A stretch of 5,228 nucleotides of DNA from UBA920 sp964424635 (lineage in GTDB: Bacteria; Patescibacteriota; Doudnabacteria; UBA920), in assembly GCA_964424635.1 (NCBI GenBank), contig CAYRJC010000055.1, positions 1-5,228 of the forward strand. The letters run 5' to 3'. A program made the position numbers and the translations under genes. Under the pieces are notes generated by a model, which ran no database searches, had not been told where the DNA came from, and was given only the letters and a program-made list of their open reading frames with translations. Shown in pieces: positions 1 to 4,318 of this stretch. The first letter of the stretch is position 1, and each line of letters opens with the position of its first letter.

Positions 1-386
1 GGTTTTCCTTTTGAAAAAATAAACATATACTCAAATAACTGATTACACCTCGTATGCATTGGGAAAGGACTTGTTGATTTCTCATATATCATCGTATCGT
101 GCAGATTAAACCCTATTTCCTTAAAGTAAAGTGCTTGTTTAAAACTTGTTCCTGTTTCACTTCCTTTAATTGTTGCATCTCCAACTACCCAAACACATAC
201 TCCACCATCTTTTAATACTCGGTATATTTCTTTAGCAATTCCTTCAAAGTTAAAAGTATATCCTTTGTAATCTCGCAACTTATCGTAGGGAGGAGAAGTT
301 AAAACCATATCCACACTCTTATTAGGTATTCCCCTCATTACCTCAAGACAATCTCCTTGTATTATTTTGTTTATGAATTTATCCAT
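1..386 (-). CDS. DNA methyltransferase (N4-cytosine/N6-adenine type), N-terminal part, truncated by window edge
   Basis: Modifies a base in double-stranded DNA using S-adenosylmethionine. The start at 386 gives 128 codons and the frame is still open at the window edge. I translated it by hand. After a short strand comes an IIQGDCLEVM segment (residues 8-17), typical of the start of this family, and then the catalytic motif IV TSPPY at residues 30-34, followed by YDKLRDYKGY. An EIYRVLKDGG segment around residues 53-62 is also characteristic. The catalytic motif comes first, so the FxGxG cofactor motif should lie in the missing C-terminal part (beta-class order). TSPPY is common in N4-cytosine enzymes, but the target base cannot be decided here. 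No restriction endonuclease is visible, so it may be a solitary phage methylase for protection or regulation. The start is supported by AAGGAG ten bases upstream, the only strong Shine-Dalgarno site in the window. It overlaps the end of the preceding gene by eight bases. Confidence 0.9.
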   Translation of the reverse strand, partial: MDKFINKIIQGDCLEVMRGIPNKSVDMVLTSPPYDKLRDYKGYTFNFEGIAKEIYRVLKDGGVCVWVVGDATIKGSETGTSFKQALYFKEIGFNLHDTMIYEKSTSPFPMHTRCNQLFEYMFIFSKGK

Positions 387-543
387 TGTTTTTATTCTCC
401 TTATTAGGGGAGAGGGATGATAATAAATCTTCAACATCTTCATAAACTTTTTCAATTATTTCATCGTGTAATACCGAATAACCATCCTTACTATCGTATT
501 TCATCATTCTTTTTAATAAGCCATCTTTCAAACTTTGCTTCAC
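379..543 (-). CDS. Small acidic hypothetical protein, about 54 aa, start uncertain
   Basis: I do not recognise this protein. The frame is open from just after a TAG near 597 down to the TAA at 381-379. No ATG occurs before residues 13 and 14 of the version starting at GTG 543, which I chose as the first canonical start after the previous gene. Initiation at TTG 531 or ATG 507 is also possible, and none has a convincing ribosome site. The product is helical and charged, with KQSLKDGLLKRMM near the start, an acidic EIIEKVYEDVEDLL helix in the second half, and a short Asn/Lys-rich tail. Its stop codon lies inside the first codons of the methyltransferase (eight-base overlap), which suggests co-expression. 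Sense coding is supported by the good helix pattern and the typical packed-operon overlap, but the function is unknown. Confidence 0.5.
   Translation of the reverse strand: MKQSLKDGLLKRMMKYDSKDGYSVLHDEIIEKVYEDVEDLLSSLSPNKENKNNG
397..402 (-). promoter_or_regulatory. Shine-Dalgarno site of the methyltransferase
   Basis: The minus strand reads AAGGAG, then ten bases, then the ATG at 386. It lies inside the last codons of the upstream small gene, so the methyltransferase can be translated independently of the gene it overlaps. The other starts in the window lack a comparable site. Confidence 0.75.
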
Positions 544-578
544 AACCTTTAATACTTCATCAGCTATGAGACTTGTGT

Positions 579-770
579 TTATTTGGGCGAGGCACTAAAA
601 ATAATGGTTATAACAGCTATTGAGGCAAACAAGATAATGACACAGGTAGCAATCCACCAAATTCCCCACATGGTTACCTCTGAATGTACGAGATTGAATG
701 GGTCTGACCACAGAAATCCATTATAAATCCAAATAAGTACAGATAAAATTATTTTTTTATATATTTTCAT
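579..770 (-). CDS. Small two-helix membrane protein, 63 aa
   Basis: Function unknown. From the ATG at 770 the product starts with a basic MKIYKK, then a hydrophobic segment at about residues 7-20 (IILSVLIWIYNGFL). A polar stretch holding DPFN and HSEVT follows, then a longer hydrophobic helix at about residues 35-58, rich in Trp, Ile and Val. This predicts two membrane passes with a short loop. The frame stays open upstream to a TTG at 854, but that extension overlaps the separate 34-aa zinc-binding frame ending at 790. The Lys-rich start before the first hydrophobic helix also favours the ATG at 770. Only a weak AAGAA lies upstream. Small membrane proteins in phage early regions can be superinfection-exclusion or lysis-related, but nothing here shows that. 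Confidence 0.65.
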   Translation of the reverse strand: MKIYKKIILSVLIWIYNGFLWSDPFNLVHSEVTMWGIWWIATCVIILFASIAVITIIFSASPK

Positions 771-789
771 ATAGTTATTCTTATGGAGG

Positions 790-894
790 TTAATAAATAT
801 ACCAAAAACATCTGTGACACCAGTTAAGACTTTCTTTATGTTTTTTGTGACCAATTATTTTGCATAACCAATGAATTTTATGTTTGTAGTCCAT
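790..894 (-). CDS. Zinc-binding miniprotein, 34 aa
   Basis: A very short frame from the ATG at 894 to the TAA at 792-790. The product has Cys11, His16, Cys26 and Cys29, in the arrangement LCKIIGH near the start and WCHRC near the end. This C-x4-H ... C-x2-C pattern fits a single zinc ribbon or knuckle. Small phage proteins with a Cys and His near the start followed by a CxxC pair are familiar, but I cannot assign a role. The same DNA is covered by the upstream extension of the membrane-protein frame; the intact metal-ligand set is why I prefer this frame. No ribosome site is visible, and the next gene starts 19 bases after the stop. A resembling, larger protein is encoded at 1253-1426. Confidence 0.55.
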   Translation of the reverse strand: MDYKHKIHWLCKIIGHKKHKESLNWCHRCFWYIY

Positions 895-902
895 ATCTAT
901 TT

Positions 903-974
903 CTAGTTTAGCTCAATTTTTTTGTGTCGATTTTTCTTTCTATCTAAATAGAATTTTCTAGCGTGTTTTGGCAT
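903..974 (-). CDS. Basic 23-aa peptide, or a +1-frame tail of the preceding gene
   Basis: From the ATG at 974 to the TAG at 905-903 the frame encodes a very basic 23-residue peptide (MPKHARKFYLDRKK...). The same frame is open further upstream to 1019, reading LAEKAAKDWGR before the ATG, with protein-like helical composition but no canonical start codon. It begins exactly where the 80-aa gene ends at 1009, in the +1 frame, next to a run of five A. Removing one A would fuse the two into one protein of about 115 residues. It may therefore be the lost C-terminus of a frameshifted gene, a sequencing or assembly error, or a small independent gene. No ribosome site decides between these. Confidence 0.3.
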   Translation of the reverse strand: MPKHARKFYLDRKKNRHKKIELN

Positions 975-1008
975 ACGACCCCAATCTTTTGCGGCTTTTT
1001 CTGCTAAA

Positions 1009-1251
1009 CTACTTTTTCTTTAATGCTTTCTTAACATACCCCTCTTCTCTCTTTGATTCTGTGACTTTGTATTCAATACCTAGATATTGTTCTAGGGCTT
1101 TTTGCTTTTTAATAAGCCCATTTATTTCATTTACGGGAGAGTATCGTCTGAATCCATTACCTAGAAATACGCCTGGATAAAGGACATCGTAAACAATATC
1201 TAAGCTATTTCTTAACTCATCTATTTGTTTTTGTAGTTGTTTCTTTGTCAT
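1009..1251 (-). CDS. Coiled-coil hypothetical protein, 80 aa
   Basis: Not recognised. The ATG at 1251 follows the stop of the zinc-binding gene by one base (TAATATG junction). The frame is open further upstream to 1365, but those 38 codons lie wholly over the zinc-binding gene, so I place the start at 1251. The product opens with a Lys/Gln-rich helix (MTKKQLQKQIDELRNSL). A central aromatic and glycine segment with DVLYPGVFLGNGF follows, then a second helix (VNEINGLIKKQKALEQYL), and the protein ends with a very basic KKALKKK tail. It is likely cytoplasmic and possibly nucleic-acid binding through the basic tail, but this is inference. An open frame continues in +1 directly after the stop (see 903-974), so the true C-terminus may be longer. 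Confidence 0.65.
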   Translation of the reverse strand: MTKKQLQKQIDELRNSLDIVYDVLYPGVFLGNGFRRYSPVNEINGLIKKQKALEQYLGIEYKVTESKREEGYVKKALKKK

Positions 1252-1252
1252 A

Positions 1253-1426
1253 TTATTTAGATTTAACCTTTTTAATTTTTCCGCACTTTTCACATTGCAT
1301 AATATATCTATAATAAACTGGTAGTTGTCCATCGTGTCTTTCTCCGTCCCAAGTTTCATAAACATTTATTGTCTTAATTATGGTCCACTTATGCTCACAT
1401 AGTCCAAGAAATTGTTTTAGTGTCAT
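1253..1426 (-). CDS. Zinc-binding small protein, 57 aa
   Basis: The frame runs from the ATG at 1426 to the TAA at 1255-1253. Metal ligands are visible as Cys10 and His12 (LGLCEHKW) near the start and Cys45 and Cys48 (CEKCGK) near the end, separated by a Tyr-rich strand region (PVYYRYIMQ). This is the layout of a small treble-clef or zinc-ribbon fold, often used for binding DNA, RNA or a protein partner. The partner is unknown. A Lys-rich tail follows the second Cys pair. Both ends sit at TAATATG junctions: the preceding gene stops one base before this ATG, and the next gene starts one base after this TAA. That argues for translational coupling. Its layout resembles the shorter 34-aa protein at 790-894. 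Confidence 0.72.
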   Translation of the reverse strand: MTLKQFLGLCEHKWTIIKTINVYETWDGERHDGQLPVYYRYIMQCEKCGKIKKVKSK

Positions 1427-1427
1427 A

Positions 1428-1565
1428 TTACTTTTTAATACTTAATGCTAATCCCAGTGCAAACAATGTACCGACTATGTATGTTGTTTTAATTGGATAA
1501 ATTGTTAAAATAACTGCCCAGAAGATAACTGCGATTGGTACTATAATGTTAATTGCTTTTTGCAT
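1428..1565 (-). CDS. Two-pass membrane miniprotein, 45 aa
   Basis: The frame runs from the ATG at 1565 to the TAA at 1430-1428. The product is almost entirely hydrophobic. A first helix lies at about residues 5-23 (INIIVPIAVIFWAVILTIY), then a short PIKTT loop, then a second helix at about 29-42 (YIVGTLFALGLALS), and it ends in Ile-Lys-Lys. This predicts a helical hairpin in the inner membrane. No signal-peptide cleavage site is evident. It lies between two genes joined by TAATATG at both ends. Function unknown. A holin-like or host-membrane-modifying role is conceivable for a protein of this shape, but the length is short and nothing specific supports it. Confidence 0.65.
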   Translation of the reverse strand: MQKAINIIVPIAVIFWAVILTIYPIKTTYIVGTLFALGLALSIKK

Positions 1566-1566
1566 A

Positions 1567-1722
1567 TTATTCTTCATAGCGCGGATCATACGACTGTTCT
1601 GCTTCTTCTTGTCTTTTTTGCATTGTCATATTTTGTTCCTCCCGCACCTCTTTTTCAAGATAAGCCATAAGTTCCGCTGGAGTACCAACGAATGAATAAA
1701 AAACTTGATACCCGTAATTCAT
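1567..1722 (-). CDS. Small hypothetical protein, 51 aa
   Basis: The frame runs from the ATG at 1722 to the TAA at 1569-1567. The product begins with an aromatic MNYGYQVFYSFVGT segment, followed by an amphipathic, highly charged helix from about residue 15 (PAELMAYLEKEVREEQ) and a Gln/Glu-rich tail ending DPRYEE. No domain is recognised. It sits between two small membrane proteins, joined on both sides by TAATATG, and its helix could associate with them, but that is inference. The last codons contain GAAGAA, which could serve as a weak ribosome site for the next gene. Confidence 0.6.
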   Translation of the reverse strand: MNYGYQVFYSFVGTPAELMAYLEKEVREEQNMTMQKRQEEAEQSYDPRYEE

Positions 1723-1723
1723 A

Positions 1724-1864
1724 TTAGAAAAGTTTGATTATATTTGCTGTTATCGACCCGACATAGAAACCATCAATCGGGTGTTGCCCCGATAATGCCC
1801 AAGCAATAAAGCCCATTATGTCTATGATCATTATTGCTATTATAATTTGTGCGACTGTTTTCAT
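1724..1864 (-). CDS. Small membrane protein, 46 aa, probably leaderless
   Basis: The frame runs from the ATG at 1864 to the TAA at 1726-1724. The product has one clear membrane helix at about residues 4-24 (VAQIIIAIMIIDIMGFIAWAL). After a polar SGQHPIDG turn a second, shorter hydrophobic segment runs to the C-terminus. It is the first gene of the string of small genes downstream of the promoter at 1871-1915. The ATG begins after only six bases following the -10 box TATATT, so the predicted transcript starts at or within a base or two of the ATG, without a ribosome site. Function unknown. Confidence 0.65.
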   Translation of the reverse strand: MKTVAQIIIAIMIIDIMGFIAWALSGQHPIDGFYVGSITANIIKLF

Positions 1865-1870
1865 ATATAC

Positions 1871-1915
1871 AATATAGCAAGTATGCTATCTATTTCCAAG
1901 TTGTACTGTGGATAA
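1871..1915 (-). promoter_or_regulatory. Promoter with upstream DnaA-type box, driving the small-gene operon
   Basis: On the minus strand, from upstream to downstream: TTATCCACA (1915-1907), seven bases, TTGGAA as -35 (1899-1894), 17 bases, TATATT as -10 (1876-1871), six bases, then the ATG at 1864. The -10 matches the sigma-70 consensus at five of six positions and the -35 at four of six. The nine-base box is the classical high-affinity DnaA site. The 15 bases AAAAAGTTATCCACA are identical to those at 4369-4355, and the distance from box to -10 (30 bases) is also the same. Here the element overlaps the 3' end of the 67-aa gene and encodes part of it. Confidence 0.6.
1874..1889. repeat. Inverted repeat between -35 and -10, possible operator
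   Basis: ATAGCA and TGCTAT are perfect six-base arms around a four-base centre. The repeat lies in the spacer of the promoter at 1871-1915 and abuts the -10, a usual place for a repressor to block RNA polymerase. No regulator is identified in the window. Confidence 0.4.
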
Positions 1916-2089
1916 CTTTTTCTTGTAATTTTCCCAGCGTTGTTTTATCATCATTTTACCGTGTTCGCTTTTTTGTTTTTTGCTTTTCTTTTTCCAACGC
2001 AATTTGCCCGCCTCAACTCTTTGCCGATCATTTTTTTCAAGTAGTGCAATAAGTTGTTCTTTTGTTAGTTTTTTGTAGTTAGTTTTCAT
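1886..2089 (-). CDS. Small basic hypothetical protein, 67 aa
   Basis: Not recognised. The N-terminal helix LTKEQLIALLEKND looks like a short amphipathic or SAP-like helix. It is followed by a strongly basic stretch (residues about 23-60, with KLRWKKKSKKQK and MIKQRWENYKKK), so nucleic-acid binding is plausible. It ends with LSTVQLGNR and a TAG stop. The start at 2089 overlaps the end of the NinB-like gene by 11 bases, marking it as the last gene of the recombination operon. Its 3' end doubles as promoter DNA: the codons for Leu-Ser-Thr near the end form the TTATCCACA box of the next promoter. Confidence 0.65.
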   Translation of the reverse strand: MKTNYKKLTKEQLIALLEKNDRQRVEAGKLRWKKKSKKQKSEHGKMMIKQRWENYKKKLSTVQLGNR

Positions 2090-2396
2090 AATCTATAAGT
2101 GATTCAATGCTCGGAAATGGTATGTGCTTTCCAAATTTTTCGCCAAGTAATTTATTGAGCGTATCAAACACCGCGTCAATATCTTTAGTTGATAATTCTG
2201 TTGTTGATTTTTTTAATAATTGTAATTTTTGCAAGGGTCGCCATAAATACTCTTTTACGGTTATGGTGTTCCACGGTATATCTACCCCTGGTTTTAATAC
2301 TACCCGCATATCAAGACCAGATTCATTAAGTTCTTTTGCGGTAAGTTCAAAAAGTTTATGGAGCGCCCTGTTTTGTTGTAGGGTTCGCTGTTTCAT
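2079..2396 (-). CDS. ninB: NinB/Orf-like recombination protein, 105 aa
   Basis: Probably a recombination mediator acting on SSB-coated single-stranded DNA, by analogy with lambda Orf (NinB). The product begins RTLQQNRALHKLF (residues 4-16), which matches the RSxxQNRxLW-type opening of Orf/NinB proteins. It continues with DMRVVLKPGVDIPWN, a VKEYLWRPLQK segment (about 48-57), a STTELSTKDIDAVFDTLNKLL helix and a GEKFGKHIPFPSIE ending. That whole layout is familiar from phage recombination clusters. It is shorter than lambda NinB (146 aa), so the family assignment is moderate and the gene symbol tentative. The ATG shares its A with the TAA of ssb (TAATG), a one-base overlap that indicates coupling. 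Position directly after ssb supports a role in recombination. Confidence 0.65.
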   Translation of the reverse strand: MKQRTLQQNRALHKLFELTAKELNESGLDMRVVLKPGVDIPWNTITVKEYLWRPLQKLQLLKKSTTELSTKDIDAVFDTLNKLLGEKFGKHIPFPSIESLIDYEN

Positions 2397-2818
2397 TAGA
2401 AGGGTATATCGTCTACGTTTATCCCTTCTGGATAATCTTCGCTTTGGCTTGTTTTGTTGTCTTTTTCTACCACCCCCTCGCGAACATCATCTCGTTTTGA
2501 TTTTTGTCCAAATTGGAAATTATCAACAACGATTTCTGTTCTGTAATGTTTTGACCCGTCGTGTTCCCAACTTCGTGTTTGTATTCTACCCTCAACCAAA
2601 ATGTTGTCGCCCTTTTTACAATAGGTAGCAATTGTTTCTGCGGTTTTTCCAAATGTAACAATGTTGTGAAATTCTACCGACTCCTTTTTTTCACCATCTG
2701 ATGTATAGTATCTGTTTGTTGCAATGGTGAATGTAGATACTTTGTTGCCCGTTGGTAATGCTTTTAGTTCTGGGTCTTTTGTTATATTTCCAATTATAAA
2801 TGCTTTATTTAAGTTCAT
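2396..2818 (-). CDS. ssb: Single-stranded DNA-binding protein, 140 aa
   Basis: Coats single-stranded DNA during replication and recombination and recruits partners through its C-terminal tip. The opening MNLNKAFIIGNITKDPELK and the segments TFTIATNR (about 29-36), VEFHNIVTFGKTAE (48-61), YCKKGDNILVEGRI (66-79) and a Trp at 84 are standard bacterial or phage SSB OB-fold features. The fold ends near residue 105. A short hydrophilic linker leads to the acidic tip DDIPF at 136-140, the canonical SSB protein-interaction motif. The length is a little short of cellular SSBs because the linker is brief, as usual in phages. The start follows the exonuclease stop by two bases and the stop overlaps the next ATG. 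The gene sits among recombination genes, so it is probably the element's own SSB. Confidence 0.95.
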   Translation of the reverse strand: MNLNKAFIIGNITKDPELKALPTGNKVSTFTIATNRYYTSDGEKKESVEFHNIVTFGKTAETIATYCKKGDNILVEGRIQTRSWEHDGSKHYRTEIVVDNFQFGQKSKRDDVREGVVEKDNKTSQSEDYPEGINVDDIPF

Positions 2819-2820
2819 AG

Positions 2821-3423
2821 TTAAAATGTTAGTGTGTTAATAATTTCATCTATTGTTGCAAGTTTTTCTTTTTGATATGCGGTATATGTATCAACTTGAT
2901 CTTGCACGTCTTTTCTACTTATGATAAAGTAGTGCATTTGTATTTTTTCTGGCATCTCTGGATTGTAGAGTACAAAGTATAATGTTTCTAGTTTTTCGTT
3001 TACTATAAAATACTGGAGTACTTGGTAGTGGTATTCTTCTGGTATTTTATTGGTAAGATATGACTCAATGTGTTTTGCGCCGGATAAGCACTTTACCTCA
3101 ACTGCTTCTGTTTCTCCCATAAATCCGTCTGGAGATATTGCTATGCTTGGATTATCATCTCGTTCCCATATAACAAGTGATGTGTCAATATCCTTGCCAA
3201 TTTTACTAGAAAATACATCAATTGCTTCTGGTTCTAACCGAGAACCGCGTTCCATTGGATCTTCGTCTGTTTTTTGTGATATTCTATCTGCAATAATCTG
3301 GTAAAATCCAATCTTTTCACCACTACCACGTTTTACCACAATATCTTTTAGAACCGATCCTGTTATTTTCCCTTTTCTACCCTCAAACCAATCGTCTTTT
3401 GTTGCAAAGTATTTTACCTTCAT
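2821..3423 (-). CDS. YqaJ-type viral recombinase / lambda-exonuclease-like nuclease, 200 aa
   Basis: A PD-(D/E)XK exonuclease expected to digest the 5' strand of DNA ends, producing single strands for the annealing protein encoded just upstream. Family signatures in order: W12 and the RKGKITGS segment (16-23); RGSRLEPEA (59-67), with the conserved Glu; SPDGF with catalytic Asp99; AVEVK with Glu109 and Lys111 as the E-x-K pair; and the YHYQVLQYF helix (131-139), with Gln134 in the usual position. At 200 aa it has normal length for a phage YqaJ protein. All catalytic residues are present. The start at 3423 lies one base after the stop of the annealing gene (TAATATG), and ssb follows two bases after its stop. 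The annealing protein, nuclease and SSB order is a classical phage recombination module. Confidence 0.93.
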   Translation of the reverse strand: MKVKYFATKDDWFEGRKGKITGSVLKDIVVKRGSGEKIGFYQIIADRISQKTDEDPMERGSRLEPEAIDVFSSKIGKDIDTSLVIWERDDNPSIAISPDGFMGETEAVEVKCLSGAKHIESYLTNKIPEEYHYQVLQYFIVNEKLETLYFVLYNPEMPEKIQMHYFIISRKDVQDQVDTYTAYQKEKLATIDEIINTLTF

Positions 3424-3424
3424 A

Positions 3425-3964
3425 TTATTTTAATTTAGATTTAAGCTCGTTTTTCTTTTCAATGACCTCTTTTTCTTGAATGATTGTACCGAGTGATTTC
3501 CACACATCTTGAAGTTCTGTTAGTGTTTTACAGTCTTCAAGGCGCTCTACTGCAAATAAAATTGCCTCTCTTTTCTTTTCGTTTTGGTGTTTTAGAAACT
3601 CCTCCATTTCCTCACTGCTTGCAATTTCACCATCTGTTGAGTACCCAAGTAGTGCAAGTGCGCGACCAACACAAATTGTTTCTATCTTTTCAAAATCCTT
3701 GTCGCCAGTTGTTGTTCCAAGTGCGTGTGCCGTTGCTTCTCGTGATGACATATCCGATTTGTCTCGCAATATGGTGCATTGGAACATCACTTGCCCGTTT
3801 TGCATAATTGTTGGTTTTGTTTCAATTTTTCCATTAGGATTTTCTTCCCAGAATGCCTTTAGTCGATCTTTTACTTTGGCGTGGTTGATGGTTAGGGTTT
3901 TATATTCGCCAGTTTTCTTATCTTTGTATTTTTTCTCTATTGTTGTTGTTTTTACCCTGTTCAT
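3425..3964 (-). CDS. erf: ERF/RAD52-like single-strand annealing recombinase, 179 aa
   Basis: Promotes annealing of complementary single strands in phage recombination. From the ATG at 3964, the segment YKTLTINHAKVKDRLKAFW (21-39) opens the fold, followed by ENPNGKIET and a TIMQNGQVMFQCTI strand pair. The hallmark segment lies at about 91-123: an IET...VGRALALLGY motif followed by GEIASSEEMEEF, characteristic of ERF-superfamily and related annealing proteins. The C-terminal third is charged and helical, with TLTELQDVW (148-156), a small helical element common at the ends of phage recombinases. The frame also opens at a TTG at 3985, but the ATG is preferred. The gene overlaps the upstream 66-aa gene by 47 bases in another frame. 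The exonuclease follows after one base. The exact family among ERF, Sak-type or DUF1071 is unsure; the function is well supported by the motif and neighbours. Confidence 0.82.
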   Translation of the reverse strand: MNRVKTTTIEKKYKDKKTGEYKTLTINHAKVKDRLKAFWEENPNGKIETKPTIMQNGQVMFQCTILRDKSDMSSREATAHALGTTTGDKDFEKIETICVGRALALLGYSTDGEIASSEEMEEFLKHQNEKKREAILFAVERLEDCKTLTELQDVWKSLGTIIQEKEVIEKKNELKSKLK

Positions 3965-4118
3965 ATAATTTTTTGTATAAATCAAAGTTGTATTTTTTTA
4001 TAAACTCCTTTTTCTTTTCTTCAAGATATTTGTCAAATCCAATTAGATGTCTAACAATATCATCTGCCGTATGTTTTGATTCGTATATTTCTGGCTTATC
4101 GACCTTTATAATTTTCAT
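3918..4118 (-). CDS. Small hypothetical protein, 66 aa
   Basis: Not recognised. The frame runs from the ATG at 4118 to the TAA at 3920-3918. The product starts MKIIKVDKPEIYESK. A charged amphipathic helical region follows (ADDIVRHLIGFDKYLEEKKKEFIKKY), and it ends in a low-complexity Asn/Lys/Arg tail. The start overlaps the end of the 59-aa gene by 23 bases, and the tail overlaps the annealing gene by 47 bases. The Asn run and the Lys/Thr-rich start of the annealing protein are two readings of the same A-rich DNA. Position just before the annealing protein suggests an accessory role, but that is inference only. Confidence 0.6.
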   Translation of the reverse strand: MKIIKVDKPEIYESKHTADDIVRHLIGFDKYLEEKKKEFIKKYNFDLYKKLYEQGKNNNNREKIQR

Positions 4119-4275
4119 AAGCCCTAATTTGCTTATCTGATAATTTCATCACCTCTTTTGGAGTAAGCGTTATTGCGTTTGTAATAAACGCATTCAAACG
4201 TTTAGCAAGCGTATCAATTTTTCGATCTTTGACTGGCTTGCGCTTCATACCCCTTAAATCTGTTACATTTTTCAT
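4096..4275 (-). CDS. Small basic hypothetical protein, 59 aa, first gene of the recombination operon
   Basis: Not recognised. The frame runs from the ATG at 4275 to the TAA at 4098-4096. The product is basic at the N-terminus (LRGMKRKPVKDRK), then has two predicted helices: IDTLAKRLNAFITNAI and, after a LTPKE turn, VMKLSDKQIRAYENYKGR. The Thr-Pro-x-Glu cap before the second helix suggests a compact helical, possibly DNA-binding, domain of the size of a small repressor or Ner/Cro-like factor. I cannot show a true helix-turn-helix. It is the first gene after the promoter at 4319-4363 and has no ribosome site, only an AT-rich leader. Its end overlaps the next gene by 23 bases. Confidence 0.65.
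   Translation of the reverse strand: MKNVTDLRGMKRKPVKDRKIDTLAKRLNAFITNAITLTPKEVMKLSDKQIRAYENYKGR
4174..4192. repeat. Inverted repeat inside the 59-aa gene
   Basis: TGCGTTT and AAACGCA form perfect seven-base arms around a five-base centre, closely followed by the palindrome AAACGTTT at 4196-4203. It lies wholly in coding sequence and could be a hairpin in the mRNA, a protein-binding site, or chance in AT-rich DNA. Confidence 0.3.
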
Positions 4276-4293
4276 GGTATTTAAATGTATTAC

Positions 4294-4313
4294 TGTGGGC
4301 GACTACTCCCACA
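4294..4313 (-). promoter_or_regulatory. Hairpin at the predicted 5' end of the recombination operon mRNA
   Basis: TGTGGG and CCCACA are perfect six-base arms around an eight-base loop. The hairpin begins within a base or two of the transcription start expected from the -10 at 4324-4319, so the mRNA would carry a G/C-rich stem at its very 5' end, about 20 bases before the ATG. Such a stem could protect the mRNA from degradation; alternatively the DNA is an operator. Confidence 0.45.
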
Positions 4314-4318
4314 CTTAT

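Noticed and set aside
771..854. Extension of the 63-aa membrane protein to a TTG at 854
   Set aside because: It overlaps the 34-aa zinc-binding frame, and the basic start before the first membrane helix fits the ATG at 770.
1252..1365. N-terminal extension of the 80-aa protein to an ATG at 1365
   Set aside because: The extension lies over the zinc-binding gene in another frame, and that gene has conserved-looking metal ligands and TAATATG junctions at both ends.
2107..2628. A long plus-strand open frame of 173 codons
   Set aside because: It lies antisense to ssb and the NinB-like gene, which are clearly real, and its product has no protein-like pattern.
4214..4312. A 32-codon frame from a GTG placed six bases after the -10 at 4319
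   Set aside because: The geometry matches the leaderless genes, but the frame overlaps the 59-aa gene, would be the only one ending in TGA, and has no recognisable composition.
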